From NCBI RefSeq assembly GCF_027580225.2, contig NC_073358.2:25136501-25200500 (forward strand): DNA of 64,000 bases, in the 5' to 3' direction. The position numbers and the translations under genes were made by a program. Numbering within the stretch: position 1 is the first letter of the stretch; each line of letters starts with the position of its first letter. Under the pieces are notes generated by a model, which worked only from the letters and a program-made list of their open reading frames with translations, did not search any database and had not been told where the DNA came from. This DNA comes from Misgurnus anguillicaudatus. Its lineage: Eukaryota; Chordata; Actinopteri; Cypriniformes; Cobitidae. Positions 52,795 to 64,000 of this stretch are shown here, piece after piece.

Positions 52795-54116
52795 GCTGGG
52801 TTCAGGCCCGGATTGGCCATAGGGAGAACCGGGAGGATTCCCGGTGGGCCGGTCTGGGTTTTTTTGGCCACGAGGGCCGGTGTTGTCATGCCACCGGGAT
52901 GACGCGTATTTGCGGGTGAGAGATGTCCTCGCCGCTTTATGCACAAGTTGATTGTGTCCCGAGTCCCGACCACTTATTGGAAGAATTCTTGCATTAGGGT
53001 TCATTGACATCTAAAACGCATGGGAAACGCAGGACGTGCCGCTGTCTTCTGGTTTTCAAAGCGCTTACTTGAACACGAGTTTCTATATTGAGTGCGCTTG
53101 CCGGCCGCGCGTCTATATTTAAAATAAACTTGAGCGCGTCTTTTGAGTGCGCTTGCCGGCCGCGCGTCTATTATATTTTAAATAAACTTGAGCGCGTCTT
53201 TTGAGTGCGCTTGCCGGCCGCGCGTCTATATTTTAAATAAACTTGAGCGCGTCTTTTGAGTGCGCTTGCCGGCCGCGCGTCTATATTTTAAATAAACTTG
53301 AGCGCGTCTTTTGAATGCGCTTGCCGGCCGCGCGTCTATTATATTTTAAATAAACTTGAGCGCGTCTTCGCTTGCCGGCCGCGCGTCTATTATATTTTAA
53401 ATAAACTTGAGCGCGTCCTAATACAAACGGGCTGGCCTCTAAAAGGAAAATAATTTACAAAACGTATTTTTTTATCCAAGTCATAGATGAATTCTCTATG
53501 AATAGTCATTATTCATCGTTTATTGCAAGAGGAACAAAAATCTATTTGATGCAAAACTAATGAAGTTTATTTGAAAAAAGTAGTTTATCCATGATGTTTT
53601 CTTTTTTTTAACACAATGTAGGCCTACGTTATTTAGCAATAGACATGATCTAAGTTCTAAAAAAAAGATACAGATTTTTTCCATTTGTTTCCAATGCATA
53701 CTTGATAAATCTTGCTTGTGTATTGTATATCAGGGGTTTCCAAACGTTATCAACCCAACAGTTAATCTCAAGACTCACCATTTTTTTAGAAATAGAAATA
53801 TAGAGGAAAACACAAACACATTTGTTTCCTTTTGTTTTTGAATAAGTTTACTTTAGTAATATTATGGTCTTATGGTAGGGCTGCATGATTATGGCAAAAA
53901 TTATAATTGTTTACTGCATTTGCACAGAATATGAAATTATATATTTGAAGAATACAGTGAATTGCAAGGCTGCAGAGAACAGTGCACTACTGCAGACTTA
54001 TACTACTGAGGGTTTAAAGATATTATTTTAATAGTCAGTCGTGAACTAAAGTGGGCTGGTCTAAGGCATGAAACTCCAGGGCTGAAAATGAGTCCCACTC
54101 CGGCCCTGGCTGGGTT
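52795..54116. mobile_element. hAT-type element, 1.3 kb, containing a GC-rich minisatellite
   Basis: Element 52803-54108 begins CAGGCCCGGATTGGCC and ends AGTCCCACTCCGGCCCTG, flanked by perfect 8-bp duplication GCTGGGTT (52795-52802 and 54109-54116). It has no transposase I can read. It carries a tandem repeat at 53,090-53,418. Confidence 0.88.
53090..53418. repeat. 55-58 bp minisatellite, six units
   Basis: Units start at 53090, 53145, 53203, 53258, 53313 and about 53369 (last one trimmed). Each contains GCTTGCCGGCCGCGCGTCTA and then AAATAAACTTGAGCGCGTC. Length differences come from an optional TTATA. It lies inside the hAT element. Confidence 0.95.
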
Positions 54117-54695
54117 GTACAAATGAGCCTATGGCCAGAAGCCGAACTAATTTGGCTACTAATTCCCCATGTTGCTACCTAGACAGGGGGAGCCCCATTG
54201 GATCCAATCCTGCTCTGGAATGCATATGTGTACTACATTCTTACCGTTATATACATTTAACAGTCAGCTGCAGATATGAATGTCTTTCCATATCCATTTT
54301 TGAGGTTGGGGCTTTACCAAGGCAATTCAGGTTACAAGTCGTTCTCTCGGGAGCAATGGATAAATTCCATGTGGGTTTGCAGACCGCGAAACTCTCTGGT
54401 TACTTGCCCAAGCAAACAGCCACTAGACCATTTCATAGCACCAGCCAAAGTTAAATGAACATAAATGGGCTCATATGTTAAGCTGTGTGAGTAGGATTAA
54501 ATGATTGGGGGGACAAAACTGCAAGAGCAAAATGAAAATCTGTTCACACCTTTTTCATGTAAAAATAATCGATATGTCAACAAAAAATATGCTCGCTTCT
54601 TATGTTCAGTTCAAATATTTAGTTTGTGTTTAAAAAAGTTGCTTTAATAAACACTGTTAGAAATGTATCAATATGTTTTGATCTCATTGCCTGCT
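54117..54695. other. Presumed arl15 intron
   Basis: Balanced composition at 54,120-54,440 with overlapping chance open frames; no recognised domain. No terminal repeats. Confidence 0.3.
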
Positions 54696-54982
54696 TTTAA
54701 AGGAACAGTATGTAGGATTGTGGCCAAAACTGAAATTGCAATCACAAAACTTGTGGCTAAAACTGGTACTGCGATCACACAACTGGTGGCCAATACACAA
54801 AATGACAACATAAACATCAGTTGAGGGCTGCAACTCCACTTTTTAAATGACAATATCCTGACCAGACCACTGTTGTCAGTGATATACATATTTGAAATGT
54901 AAATGATTTCTTAATGTCTAGTGACATATCAGAGCCATTTTATGATTAATTGATATACATTTCTTACATACTGTTCCTTTAA
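54696..54982. repeat. TTTAAAGGAACAGTATGTA-family MITE
   Basis: Begins TTTAAAGGAACAGTATGTAG and ends CTTACATACTGTTCCTTTAA (inverse). Internal repeats of TGGCCAAAACTG/GTGGCTAAAACTGG type. TTAA-like ends. Confidence 0.82.
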
Positions 54983-56039
54983 CTGTAAACATACAGACAT
55001 TAGTGAAATAATGTCTGTGAAATAGTGAAAGTAGTAGTGAAATAACGTTTTATTTTGTGGATAAAAATAAATTGTTGTAATCTATTTGTAATTTTGTGAA
55101 TTCTGAAATTTGCATGTACTGTATCAGTTTCTCAAATTCACTGAAGCGCCATTATAAGAACTGAATAACTGTCCCTGAACACAAGTGTTTGTATTACATC
55201 TGTGCGGTTAGACAGCACTCACTGATTGTTACACTAGACAGAAAGTCCCTACTGAAGAACATTACTAGGGATCACCTTGGGCGGATAAGGGCGTGCTCAG
55301 ATATCAGAAAAAGCCAATTACTCTGGATGACAAGTTTTCCCCTGAAGATATCAGTCAGCTGTGGAGAACACACTTGAAAGAAATGTCTAGATATCGCCAG
55401 ATGCACTTACCATGAAATTGAGCCAGTCTCGCTTGTTTTTTTCAATGTCTAAAGAGCCTGCAGTTATGTACTTGGCAAGTCTTTCAAAAAGGCCCCACAA
55501 AATATCATTTACAGACAATATCTAATGCTTTGGATGCATTTAAAAAGAAACAAATACCTGAAACTCAGAGGTGGCCCTCCTATTCTTAGGTATATTGTAT
55601 TCAAGGTTAACATGCAAGAACGACAACACTTTACTATACAGCAGAATGTATACAAGCTGGCCCACTTTTTACACATGGCTTGTGGGTGTCTTAAGTAACT
55701 AATACACTGAGCCTTAAAATGCTTTTGAAACCTCTAACATCCTGCTTACAAATAAGAAACAGTTACACGCATATAAGCGTGCTTTCAAAGGAGTCTTGTT
55801 AATGCTGTGTGCTAAAAGTCATCTGGAATTTGGTTGCTATCTACATTTCTGTTTACTTTGAACTTCACAACGAGCCAAATACAAGCAACGTTTACACCTG
55901 GTAATAAGATCTGCCTCAAATGATCAGGTCCCACTGAGTTTACACCTGATGGGAATATGAACCTGAAATCTGTCTCCTGCAACCACTTTTAATTTCTATA
56001 GGTCTCTGATTTTGTGATGACAAACTCATAATATATCAC
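54983..56039. other. Presumed arl15 intron
   Basis: AT-rich. Slightly more balanced at 55,190-55,560 with no family recognised. No repeat ends seen. Confidence 0.3.
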
Positions 56040-58229
56040 TTAAAGTGGAACTCCACCCTAAAACAACATTATGCTCCAACACTATATTTCATCACTTGTA
56101 TTTGATTGTGCTGCCATCAAATGTACTAACTCCATATAGAAAAGTAAAGCTTTTTAACTGGTACAGTAACGGTGATTTGACGCGTCATCAAATCACAGGA
56201 AGAAAAATGCACGACTACATATTCTGAACGTTCTGAATGGGGGCGGGTCTTGAGGCGAAATGACAGACAGTAGATCAGAGCCATATAGATAGAGAGTTAT
56301 GTCGTTGACTCCAATGGAACGTTTTTTACAGCAATGGCGGACCATGGAGTCTCTCCAGAGTTCCCGGAACTCACAGTCAGCTCCATAGAGTTGCATTAGA
56401 AAGATTGAATGTGTTGAACTTAATACAAGTTTTAAGACTTATACGCTTGACAAATAAGATTGTATGTTAGCAATACATGTGAATCGAATGACTTTATGCA
56501 TCGGTGTGTTTGTAGTGCATTATTTCTCATTTAATTAGTACATTTAGGGGGTGTTAGTAGGAAACGGGTCAGGCTAGAACAAGCTGTGGATAACTTTAGC
56601 AACACACAAAACCACTAACAGCCTTTTAATGGTAAATTTCGTTTTCTTAATGCAGATTCATCCATTATTGTATATATTGTGTAATTAGAGAGGCTATTTA
56701 ATAACGTGATGATGGTATAAAGTGCATATTTATGCATCAAAACGTATAGGTGGAGTGTTTTTGACACTGTGGTTTTGCTGGTTAATAAATAAAATAAAAT
56801 AAAATAAATTAGTTTATTAATAACTTGTCAAATGTATACTTACATAGTTAAGAGATTAGTAATAATTTAAAGTGACAATGATGTTATTTCCCATCAGATG
56901 TTTATATTAACAACAAAAAGAAAACTACACTAAGCCAGAAATATTATTATAATTTATAATAAATTAAACAAAGTGCTTTGTAAGTCTTTTTTAATGTTGT
57001 TCTTTGTATATTTATAAATTTAACCAGTATGAGTTACATTCACTTTGTACATTATAAACAGGCATAACAGTATAAACTTACATTAGTATAGTGTGATGCA
57101 TTTTAAAGTGGCTAAAGGCAGCGTAAAACATGTTAACAAGCCACATACCAGCAGATGACCATACAAATCTTCCTATATTGGTGAATTTAATTTGTCAAAA
57201 AACATTGTTTATTTAACTACATAACAATACTACCTTCAAATTTTGATGTGATATATAAATATTGTAAAAAAAGCGTTTCTTGACTATAAATTAAGAAAAA
57301 TCACAGCTCTTTGCCTCTAACTCTAATGTATTTCAATTGGCTCACTTTGGGCTTCTAGGAACTAACTGAAGTCTCCGTGAATCACGTGACGGCCGAGCTT
57401 CTGGACTTCCGGTGGCACAACTCTGTTTATCCATGGCTCTGCAGTAGATGATATCGTACTTTGATTGACAGATGCACATGATGAGCTTACGTTACCTTGC
57501 TTTGCTCGTGTTCATGATAATAACTTTCTACATAGTATGTTTACCATAGTTACACAAAACAAGCAACAACTAAGCCAAATGATGTTTTAGATATTTTGAC
57601 CATTTTACATTACCTGAGTCCGCAGAAAAACTGGGCTGAAAACAGTACTCGAAGTCCTCCTGATGAAAGTGCTGAGTAATCTGTTAGTGGTGTGTCAACT
57701 GGGTCGCGTTAAGGTAAACAATAAAAACTAACTCTGGGATGCCTGAATTTGTTGTCCTTACCTCCACATACTGCACAGGTTCTAGTCATCTTTTATCGAG
57801 GGTTTTGGTGATTTCCACTTCAGAGATGGTAAAAGCGGAGTAACTGTTTGGTTGGGTTTGTCTGCTGGCTAACTTTAAGTTAACTTGAGTTGATTTGAGA
57901 GCAGGTTGAGCGGTAAAAGAAGCTATTAGACTTGTTCGACTTCATGCGGTGCCGGATGACGTCAAAGTACAGCGAGAGACTTTGCAGAACTTTGATGTCA
58001 TTCGGCTGTCGTTCTTTTGCGGCGCCGCATGAAGCTAATGACTGAGTTTCGCACAGTGCATTCTGGTTAAATGGGTCCATCAAAGACCGTTATGAAAACT
58101 CTGCTTCAACACACTATCAATCTAATTTATCAAATCGTGCAAAAAAAAAAATTCTCAAGAAAAATGCAAAATAGAAATAAATTATCCGTGATAACAGGGT
58201 AGAATGTCTAGGGTTCAATTCCGCTTTAA
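56040..58229. mobile_element. TTAA-flanked composite DNA element, ~2.2 kb
   Basis: Left end TTAAAGTGGAACTCCACCCT and right end inverse AGGGTTCAATTCCGCTTTAA are imperfect inverted repeats with TTAA at both edges. The interior includes an AT-rich part (56,640-57,330), a GC-richer part (57,340-57,440) and a separate palindromic MITE at 57,940-58,035. No transposase read. Confidence 0.6.
57940..58035. repeat. Short palindromic MITE inside the 2.2 kb element
   Basis: CTTCATGCGGTGCCGGATGA at the left and CGGCGCCGCATGAAG at the right are inverted, with ACGTCAAAGT/ACTTTGATGT next inward. A perfect-looking hairpin of about 95 bp. Confidence 0.75.
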
Positions 58230-58342
58230 TCTTTGAAATTGAAGTTATTCTGTACCTTTTAGTATGTAAAAAAAAAGAAATAGGTCAATGAGTATTTATC
58301 TAAATACAGTATGCAGTGCAGTAGGTAAACAAAAGAAAGTTG

Positions 58343-58558
58343 GGTTACACTTTATTTTAAGGCGTCACTGTTACATTGTTATTATATATTTAAGTACCAA
58401 GTAATAATCATCAACAACATGTACTTACTGTAGGGTTAGGGTTAGGAATAGGGTTTGGTTTAGGATTAGTTGCCTGTAATTATGCATAATTAACTGTTAT
58501 TACTATAATATTTACAAGTAACATGTGTAACAAAGACACCGTAAAATAAAGTGTTACC
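58343..58558. repeat. MITE with GGTTACACTTTATTTTA ends
   Basis: Starts GGTTACACTTTATTTTAAGG and ends CCGTAAAATAAAGTGTTACC. The inner GGGTTAGGGTTAGG and TAACTGTTATTACTATAA blocks are typical of this very common cyprinid MITE. Confidence 0.85.
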
Positions 58559-60386
58559 GAAAGTTGTGTACTACAATACCCAGGTTAATTACTTTCATGG
58601 GATAAAACGCACTGGTCACATGGCAAAGCCTGTCTGGAAATCAAGTTATTCTATAAACATGCATATCCAAGAATGGACTTTATTAATGTTCTTTTTTTAA
58701 CATTCGAGAAGAAGGTCCTTCATCAAATACAGAAAATATTCTGAAAGTATGTGAATTCAGACAGAGCTTAAAACATTTGGTGGGATGCCTATAGGTAGGT
58801 CCCAAAATCCCAGTAAGAGTAGAGCAGGCAGGCCTTGCCAAGATCAATAAGCCCAGAAGCTGCATTGGAACGCTGCCAGGGTCTCGCTGGGCAACAAATG
58901 AAGACTTTAAGCAGCACTGTGCCGTCCTGGATGGAGATTTACTGTCTTGTGATGCTCAGACGGGAGAGCAGATTCCCCAAAAAGCACAGCCTTGTCAAAA
59001 AAGTTCAAAGGAGACCGATTCTCCCCTCACTCTTTTCTGAAAGCCAACTGACCAGTGCCAGATCAGAGGCGTCCTCCTGAGCATCATAAATCCACACGGC
59101 ACAGGGACACTTACCGTGGTCCTTTCCAAACCTTCAGAACAATGCTATTGCGCTTAAAACCCAGGGACTGTGATAATGTACTTTCCATATAGGCAGGAAC
59201 TACAAATGCATATTAAAGATGTCTCTGATATATTCCCACTTGGACAGAGAAAAGCTTGACCGGTCTTTCTTAATTTTTACAACCTAATGTTTTTATTTAT
59301 CTTTTCTGCTTTATTGTCAATCGGACCGAATGGCCACCAAAGCCACTGCTTGATGTTTTAGTGAACTAACAGATTCACCTTGCTTCAAACATATAGAAGA
59401 GGCCACCATGAGAAACTTGCATTGATGCAACCAGGAAAATGTAGGTGCCCTACTGCCTCGCAAACTTTAACCATTAAATTGTGAAACTAAAGCAAGGCAA
59501 TGTGTTCTTTAAAATGATGGACATCCGCTTGAATGCAAACTGTTACCACCGCAAGTGAAATAATCCTGGGCAGACATGCTCTGTGTATATAAATGGAAAC
59601 TCTAGACTCGATTAGTAAGTAATTGGCAGGGTCAATGACTGGGCCTTAACCCCTGTGCTGACGACAACACCAGCACCAACACCCAGATAGGAAACAGAGG
59701 GCATGACTCTGTCTGGACTTACTACAGATTTACAGTAATTCAATTCATTAAGGACTGGGAAAAGCTCCCCAATAGCTAACATCTGGATTGAGTGGTTTGA
59801 ACAGGCGAGCTGGCAGCCTCCCTAAACCATCACATCCAGAATCAATGTGCATGCAGCATCCACAAACCAGCCCTCTCCCTCAGAGGTTGGAGGAGGTCTG
59901 GTGGCACAGCAGACCACACAGCGGGGCTCGGGGGTCCTGTCAGGGGAGTAAAACACCTCCCACCCAGAGTCTCCTATTCCCTTTTTTGGGCCACCAGTTT
60001 TACTTTCCCAGCTCTGACAGGTGAACCACAAGAGAGATGAACAGCAGAGTGCCTCTCAACACACACAGTATGTAGAGAATAAAAGAGACCCTCTCAAAAG
60101 CGCCCTCCCACCCTTTTCCTGTACTTAGTGTTCTGGGACCTCAATCTAAAATCCGTGCTTACATGCATTTTTTTGGGAGGGGGTTGATTTTGTTTTGCAT
60201 GTCCTCACCTCACTGTAGACAACAACTTAGGCATGACAAAGTTAAAAAAGAGGGGTACGGAGTGACTGGGGGTGGACAAAAAATGAAAAACAGAATTTGT
60301 GAGTCCATGGATATTGATAGAGAAGGGAAAAAGATGTATTCTATGTTAGAGAATTTATGTTTAAATTATTATTTGTGTATAATACC
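58559..60386. other. Presumed arl15 intron with several non-repeat balanced blocks
   Basis: 58,830-59,120 and 59,760-60,050 are clearly less AT-rich than the surroundings, have no terminal repeats and are open in chance frames without recognised domains. Likely candidates for conserved intronic elements. No exon of ARL15 is recognisable. Confidence 0.35.
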
Positions 60387-62275
60387 CATAGACTGTAAAA
60401 AAGATGGACATAGTGTCCGTGAGGTCACCCATAGGTTTCTGAAGATCGTTTTTAAAGCTTAAAGTAGGCCGCGCGTCACCGCGCATCACTTGCGGATATC
60501 CGAAAATGGGTAAAAAGGCGGGGTGTGGGTAAAGCTGAGGTGACTGGTTGCTGAAACCACGCCCGCCTAGCTCAACTCTAGTGATGGCAGTGGCTGTTCA
60601 ACCCTCACTCAATTTGCTATGCAGAACTTTAAGGCTTAATATAATTTAAACGGATGAGTTATAAAAGAATTTACCCCCCTCACAGTTGTCATGAAGGGCA
60701 AAATTAGCTATCTACTACGCCCCATGACGCTTTCCGCGAATTATGGGTGCGACTTCAGGCGCGTACTGTCACTGAACCAGAGCCGGCGATTTCCATGATG
60801 ATTACGGTCAAAATTTCATGTATGAACCAGTTTGAGGATGAAATTAAGAAGTGTCCTGATACATCAAGATATATTCAATCGTTTCATGTTGTATAAAAGC
60901 ACAGAGACAAGCCGTAGCCTATATCTACAGTGGGACAGTCAGTCGAGTGTTTAATACATGGAATATACAGAGACTTCTTGTTTTTAACCTTTTCAGGTGA
61001 TGGTTTAAAATGTCAGAACTGTCCCTGGTGTTAGTTTTTTTTTAAACTGCAATTTTTAATCGACTTAAGGAGTATTTATGGGGACACATAAAGCTTCACG
61101 CGATCCGACAGCAGCAGTAACATATGCTTCTCATTCAACACAATGTAAGTTATTTAAACCAGTGGTTCTCAAACGGGGGTCCGGGGCCCCCAGGGGGGCC
61201 GCGAGATGGTGCCAGGGGAGCGCTAGTTTTATGGCATTTTATAAAATACATTCATTTATCATGAATTCTGTGTAATTAAACCTAAAAAAAAAATAAGGCT
61301 ACTAACCAATAACTTAATATGTTTTGTTTATTTAAAATGTTAAATATTAGAACATTTTTTGTCATAAATTTTCTTTGGGGGGGCCGCGAAGGAATGCACC
61401 GTACACAAGGGGGGCCGCACGCGGAAAAAGTTTGAGAACCACTGATTTAAACAAACCATAATAAACATATTAAACTCCTATTACATGTTTTCAGTATTTT
61501 TTTCGTTTTATGAAAATATTATTATACAGTAAATAAGACATGAGCTTATGAAATTATTTGCTTAAAAAGATCATTTAAAACATAACAAAAGTAACGGTAT
61601 GCGTAAACACATCACAAACTATTATAAACATTAACTAATAAGCAGTTAGTATGTCGTAGGATATATATTATGTACTGTAATCTCGTTTTTGTAGTAATAT
61701 ATAGCAGAATAAATCAATCAGCATATTTTTATCAGCATAATATGTTGTTTTTGAATAATTATTGTATTTATTGTTCACTGTCAGTTTCTATGAAAGGTTT
61801 TACTGGATGGATGTGTGGTTACAGTTAATAGATGCACGTGCGCCACATAAACATTCAGTTCTTGTGCGTGTATTATAGTTAAAACAACCGTTTTGTAGAG
61901 ATTTACTGCTTTTGTATCATCTATTAAGGCAACCCCTAACTGCACAAATTATGCCAGTCTTCCTGGATTTCATAATAAGCATTAAAAATGCTAGTCAAAA
62001 CGGCAGACTCTTATCCCTCGCAATAAGGACTACCATTAGCTGTAGTGGCTCACCGGAAGTTTTACCCATCTGAGCTCAAGATGGCATTGCCCGCATTTAC
62101 GTCAGGAGTAGTGTGGATATAGACCAAAAACGCTTTTTGTACCAGGCTGTAAACATATTATTTTCTGCTGTAAATTGGTCATTTTAAAATGAAGGTCTAT
62201 GGGAATTGACTCCCTTTTGGAGCGGCCAGTCGATCAATTCCAGTTTAAGTCACTTCCATATTGGCTTCACCAGAG
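60387..62275. repeat. Large dispersed repeat, interrupted by a hAT element
   Basis: Left landmark CATAGACTGTAAAAAAGATG then GACATAGTGTCCGTGAGGTC; right landmark AGTTTAAGTCACTTCCATAT followed by TGGCTTCACC. These are the flanks of a long repeat I have seen often in fish genomes, but I cannot assign a class. The GC-richer left part (60,460-60,800) and AT-rich middle are separated by the hAT insertion at 61,160. Confidence 0.5.
61152..61452. mobile_element. hAT-type non-autonomous element, 285 bp, family A copy 2
   Basis: Element 61160-61444 starts CAGTGGTTCTCAAACGGGGG and ends AAAAGTTTGAGAACCACTG with perfect 8-bp duplication ATTTAAAC (61152-61159, 61445-61452). Same family as 4521-4801 but in the opposite orientation (GGCCGCGAAGGAATGCACCG here is the inverse of the sequence near 4555-4580). 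Confidence 0.92.
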
Positions 62276-64000
62276 AGATGGAAAAGGTTGCCCTTGATAA
62301 TACCTCAAAAATTTAAATTCGTTTAGATTCACGCTAAATTCACGCTAAAGTCTCAATCTAAATATGAGATTATGGGTATCAAAGTTTGATATAGTCATTG
62401 ATTTCACATTGAAATCTTTGACATGATCTTACTCAGTCAATATTAAACCTACCAAGTTTAAATTTTACAGAATGTTCTTTTAATGATTTTATGTAAAATA
62501 CAGTAAATCACAAAAATGTATTTAGCTGGGTTTTCAGAGTCACATTTACGAAAATCTTCTACCCGGGTTTGAATTAGTCCTCAAGCCATCAATCTGCCGC
62601 TAAAAGAGGTGAATTAATTTAGTTATACCTCACAAGCAGCCAGTGAAGTTATCACCAATATACTCCTTAGCCTTCTTCAGCCTATTTCAGGCATTTAGCA
62701 GAACACAAAACAGCCACGGTAATGCCTATTGAAACCTTAAACTATTCACACTCACAAAAAATGCATTTGCATTTAAACACTCCCATGCCCAACAGAAACA
62801 AATGCTTCTCTTAAGAATATAATTTGTCACTTTGGTTGCTCTTCAAACAGAAAATAACCTAAAGAAAATCTGGGAGAGAGACCAGATTCCCAGCTTTGAT
62901 CCCCATGACTCAGCAGTGAACTGGGGGTCAGGTCAGATGTGAATGGGCTTTCGGAAGTCTTGCCGTACCCTGCAGCAGCCAGTCTTCTGACCTCGCCTGC
63001 TGGCTGGACAATGGAGAGACGTTGACCACAATGTGAGCCCGGCTTTTAAATACAGGCGTGGCGCTGAATAGAAACTGTTGACTGAATGGAGTCTCTTCCC
63101 GCCGCGGTGAGGACCAAGGGGGGTCAAGGTTCATTCGTGTCCGACAGAGACGTGTGGGAACAGCAAGGCGAGATGCCCACACAGCTTGCCGAGTGCCCTC
63201 TTATGATAAGTCCTAACCCAGAGGTGGCCTGACCAGTAACCAAATATGACAAAAGGTTGAAAAAAGGTTGACAAAAGGATGACTGGCAGAACCTCCTCCC
63301 AAAAAAAAGAATAACAAAGCTTTATATCAGACCTTAAGATCTGTAGGAAGCAATGCTATACCTCCAGAAGGACGCCACACACCTTACGATAAAGCTTTAA
63401 GTCATTAAAGCATGGAATTGTTTTGCAGAAGACAAGACATAAGAACATTTTAAGAAAAGAAGCAGAGACAACTGGCAACCTCGGGGAAAAATGAGGAGCT
63501 CAGATGCAAAAGCCTCCAAATGCCACCTCTGTCAAAAATTAAACAATGATATTATCCGAATGCTCTTGGCACATATTAAACATTCAATAAATACTTTTGC
63601 TTGAAATCTTCTTAATCCCAGCCTCATGCCATTCAGAAAGACCATCTTGCACATCAATGGATTAACTATCCTATGGATATAACAATTAACTAAGCAATTT
63701 TAATTGATATAAGAGTAAATAATTGAATTGCCTTCATAGCTTCATTGTGTATGTTGTTGAATAGACCGCAAATGTTTTCATGAAATTATAACCTTAGTTG
63801 GTCCTCATATTTCTCCAAGACAGCCATTTAACCCTGGAGAACCCAAGAACCCATCTCTTAGCAGCAATTAACATTGGCCAAATTTGACCCGTGGGTTCTC
63901 CAGGGTTAAGCATACCCGTGTGTGCATCTGGACAATTATGTGTAATAAATAAGTCGCAAAAAATAACTCAATCTGTCACTTGTTGGAAGCAGCTTGAGAG
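62276..64000. other. Presumed arl15 intron to window end
   Basis: 62,860-63,200 is balanced and non-repetitive. 63,498-63,645 is related to 17,680-17,820. A short imperfect inverted pair lies at about 63,831 and 63,894 (TTTAACCCTGGAGAACCCA and TGGGTTCTCCAGGGTTAA), marking a small palindromic MITE of about 80 bp. No exon seen. Confidence 0.4.
63829..63908. repeat. Small palindromic MITE, TTAACCCTGGAGAACCCA ends
   Basis: Left TTAACCCTGGAGAACCCAAG and right GTGGGTTCTCCAGGGTTAA are inverted over 18 bp with TTAA at both edges. The interior includes CCAAATTTGACCC. About 78 bp long, the smallest TTAA-flanked element in the window. Confidence 0.85.

Noticed and set aside
52680..53010. Overlapping 97- and 103-codon minus frames
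   Set aside because: They span the left edge of a hAT element and its GC-rich terminus; no recognisable protein.
58437..58470. GGGTTAGGGTTAGG, telomere-like
   Set aside because: Only about two units within a known type of MITE (58343-58558); also seen inside 47484-47936. Not an interstitial telomere array.
59788..60031. Pro/Ser-rich frames on both strands
   Set aside because: Both strands are open because of local GC content; no ARL15 motif and no exon boundaries fit.
1..64000. Search for a novel multi-gene system, prophage, toxin-antitoxin or viral insertion
   Set aside because: The window contains two complete vertebrate genes, one terminal exon and transposons; no gene cluster or viral structural or replication gene was recognised.

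Overview
This is an AT-rich, repeat-rich piece of a vertebrate nuclear genome. The two complete genes and one terminal exon read as teleost orthologues. The mobile elements (hAT, Tc1/mariner, piggyBac-like and many palindromic MITEs, including families I know from zebrafish and carp) point to a cypriniform, probably cyprinid, fish. No bacterial, plasmid or viral gene organisation is visible.

Layout. (1) 1-9,000: 5' flank of follistatin, no coding exon found; it holds a piggyBac-like fossil, two small hAT elements, a larger hAT element with TAGGGCTGG ends and a palindromic MITE, plus two repeat-free candidate conserved non-coding blocks. (2) 9,000-15,540: the whole follistatin gene (fst, + strand), six coding exons, 349 aa long form, with an alternative 322 aa form if intron 5 is read through. 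(3) 15,540-18,440: gap between the convergent 3' ends of fst and ndufs4, containing a palindromic MITE and a ~0.9 kb inverted-repeat element. (4) 18,440-36,171: the whole ndufs4 gene (- strand), five exons, 170 aa, with a ~15.6 kb intron 2 full of nested transposons, including a three-deep insertion at 31.6-33.9 kb. (5) 36,172-45,400: intergenic, MITE-rich. (6) 45,850-45,999: the last coding exon of arl15 (- strand). The remaining arl15 exons were not found and should lie beyond 64,000, so 46,000-64,000 is most likely intron. It holds a decayed Tc1 transposase, a hAT carrying a GC-rich minisatellite, a 20-bp minisatellite, and several non-repeat blocks.

The fst-ndufs4-arl15 order is the vertebrate order I know from human 5q11.2. 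The genes do not form a pathway: follistatin is a secreted antagonist of activin-type ligands, NDUFS4 is a mitochondrial complex I subunit, and ARL15 is an ARF-like GTPase. They are plausibly kept together by shared regulatory DNA, which is inference. All exon joins were worked out by hand from GT/AG sites, reading frame and family resemblance. I did not find a previously undescribed biological system. The most unusual items are the nested mobile elements, a duplicated non-coding block at 17.7 and 63.5 kb, and an element carrying what looks like the first exon of a helicase-like gene.
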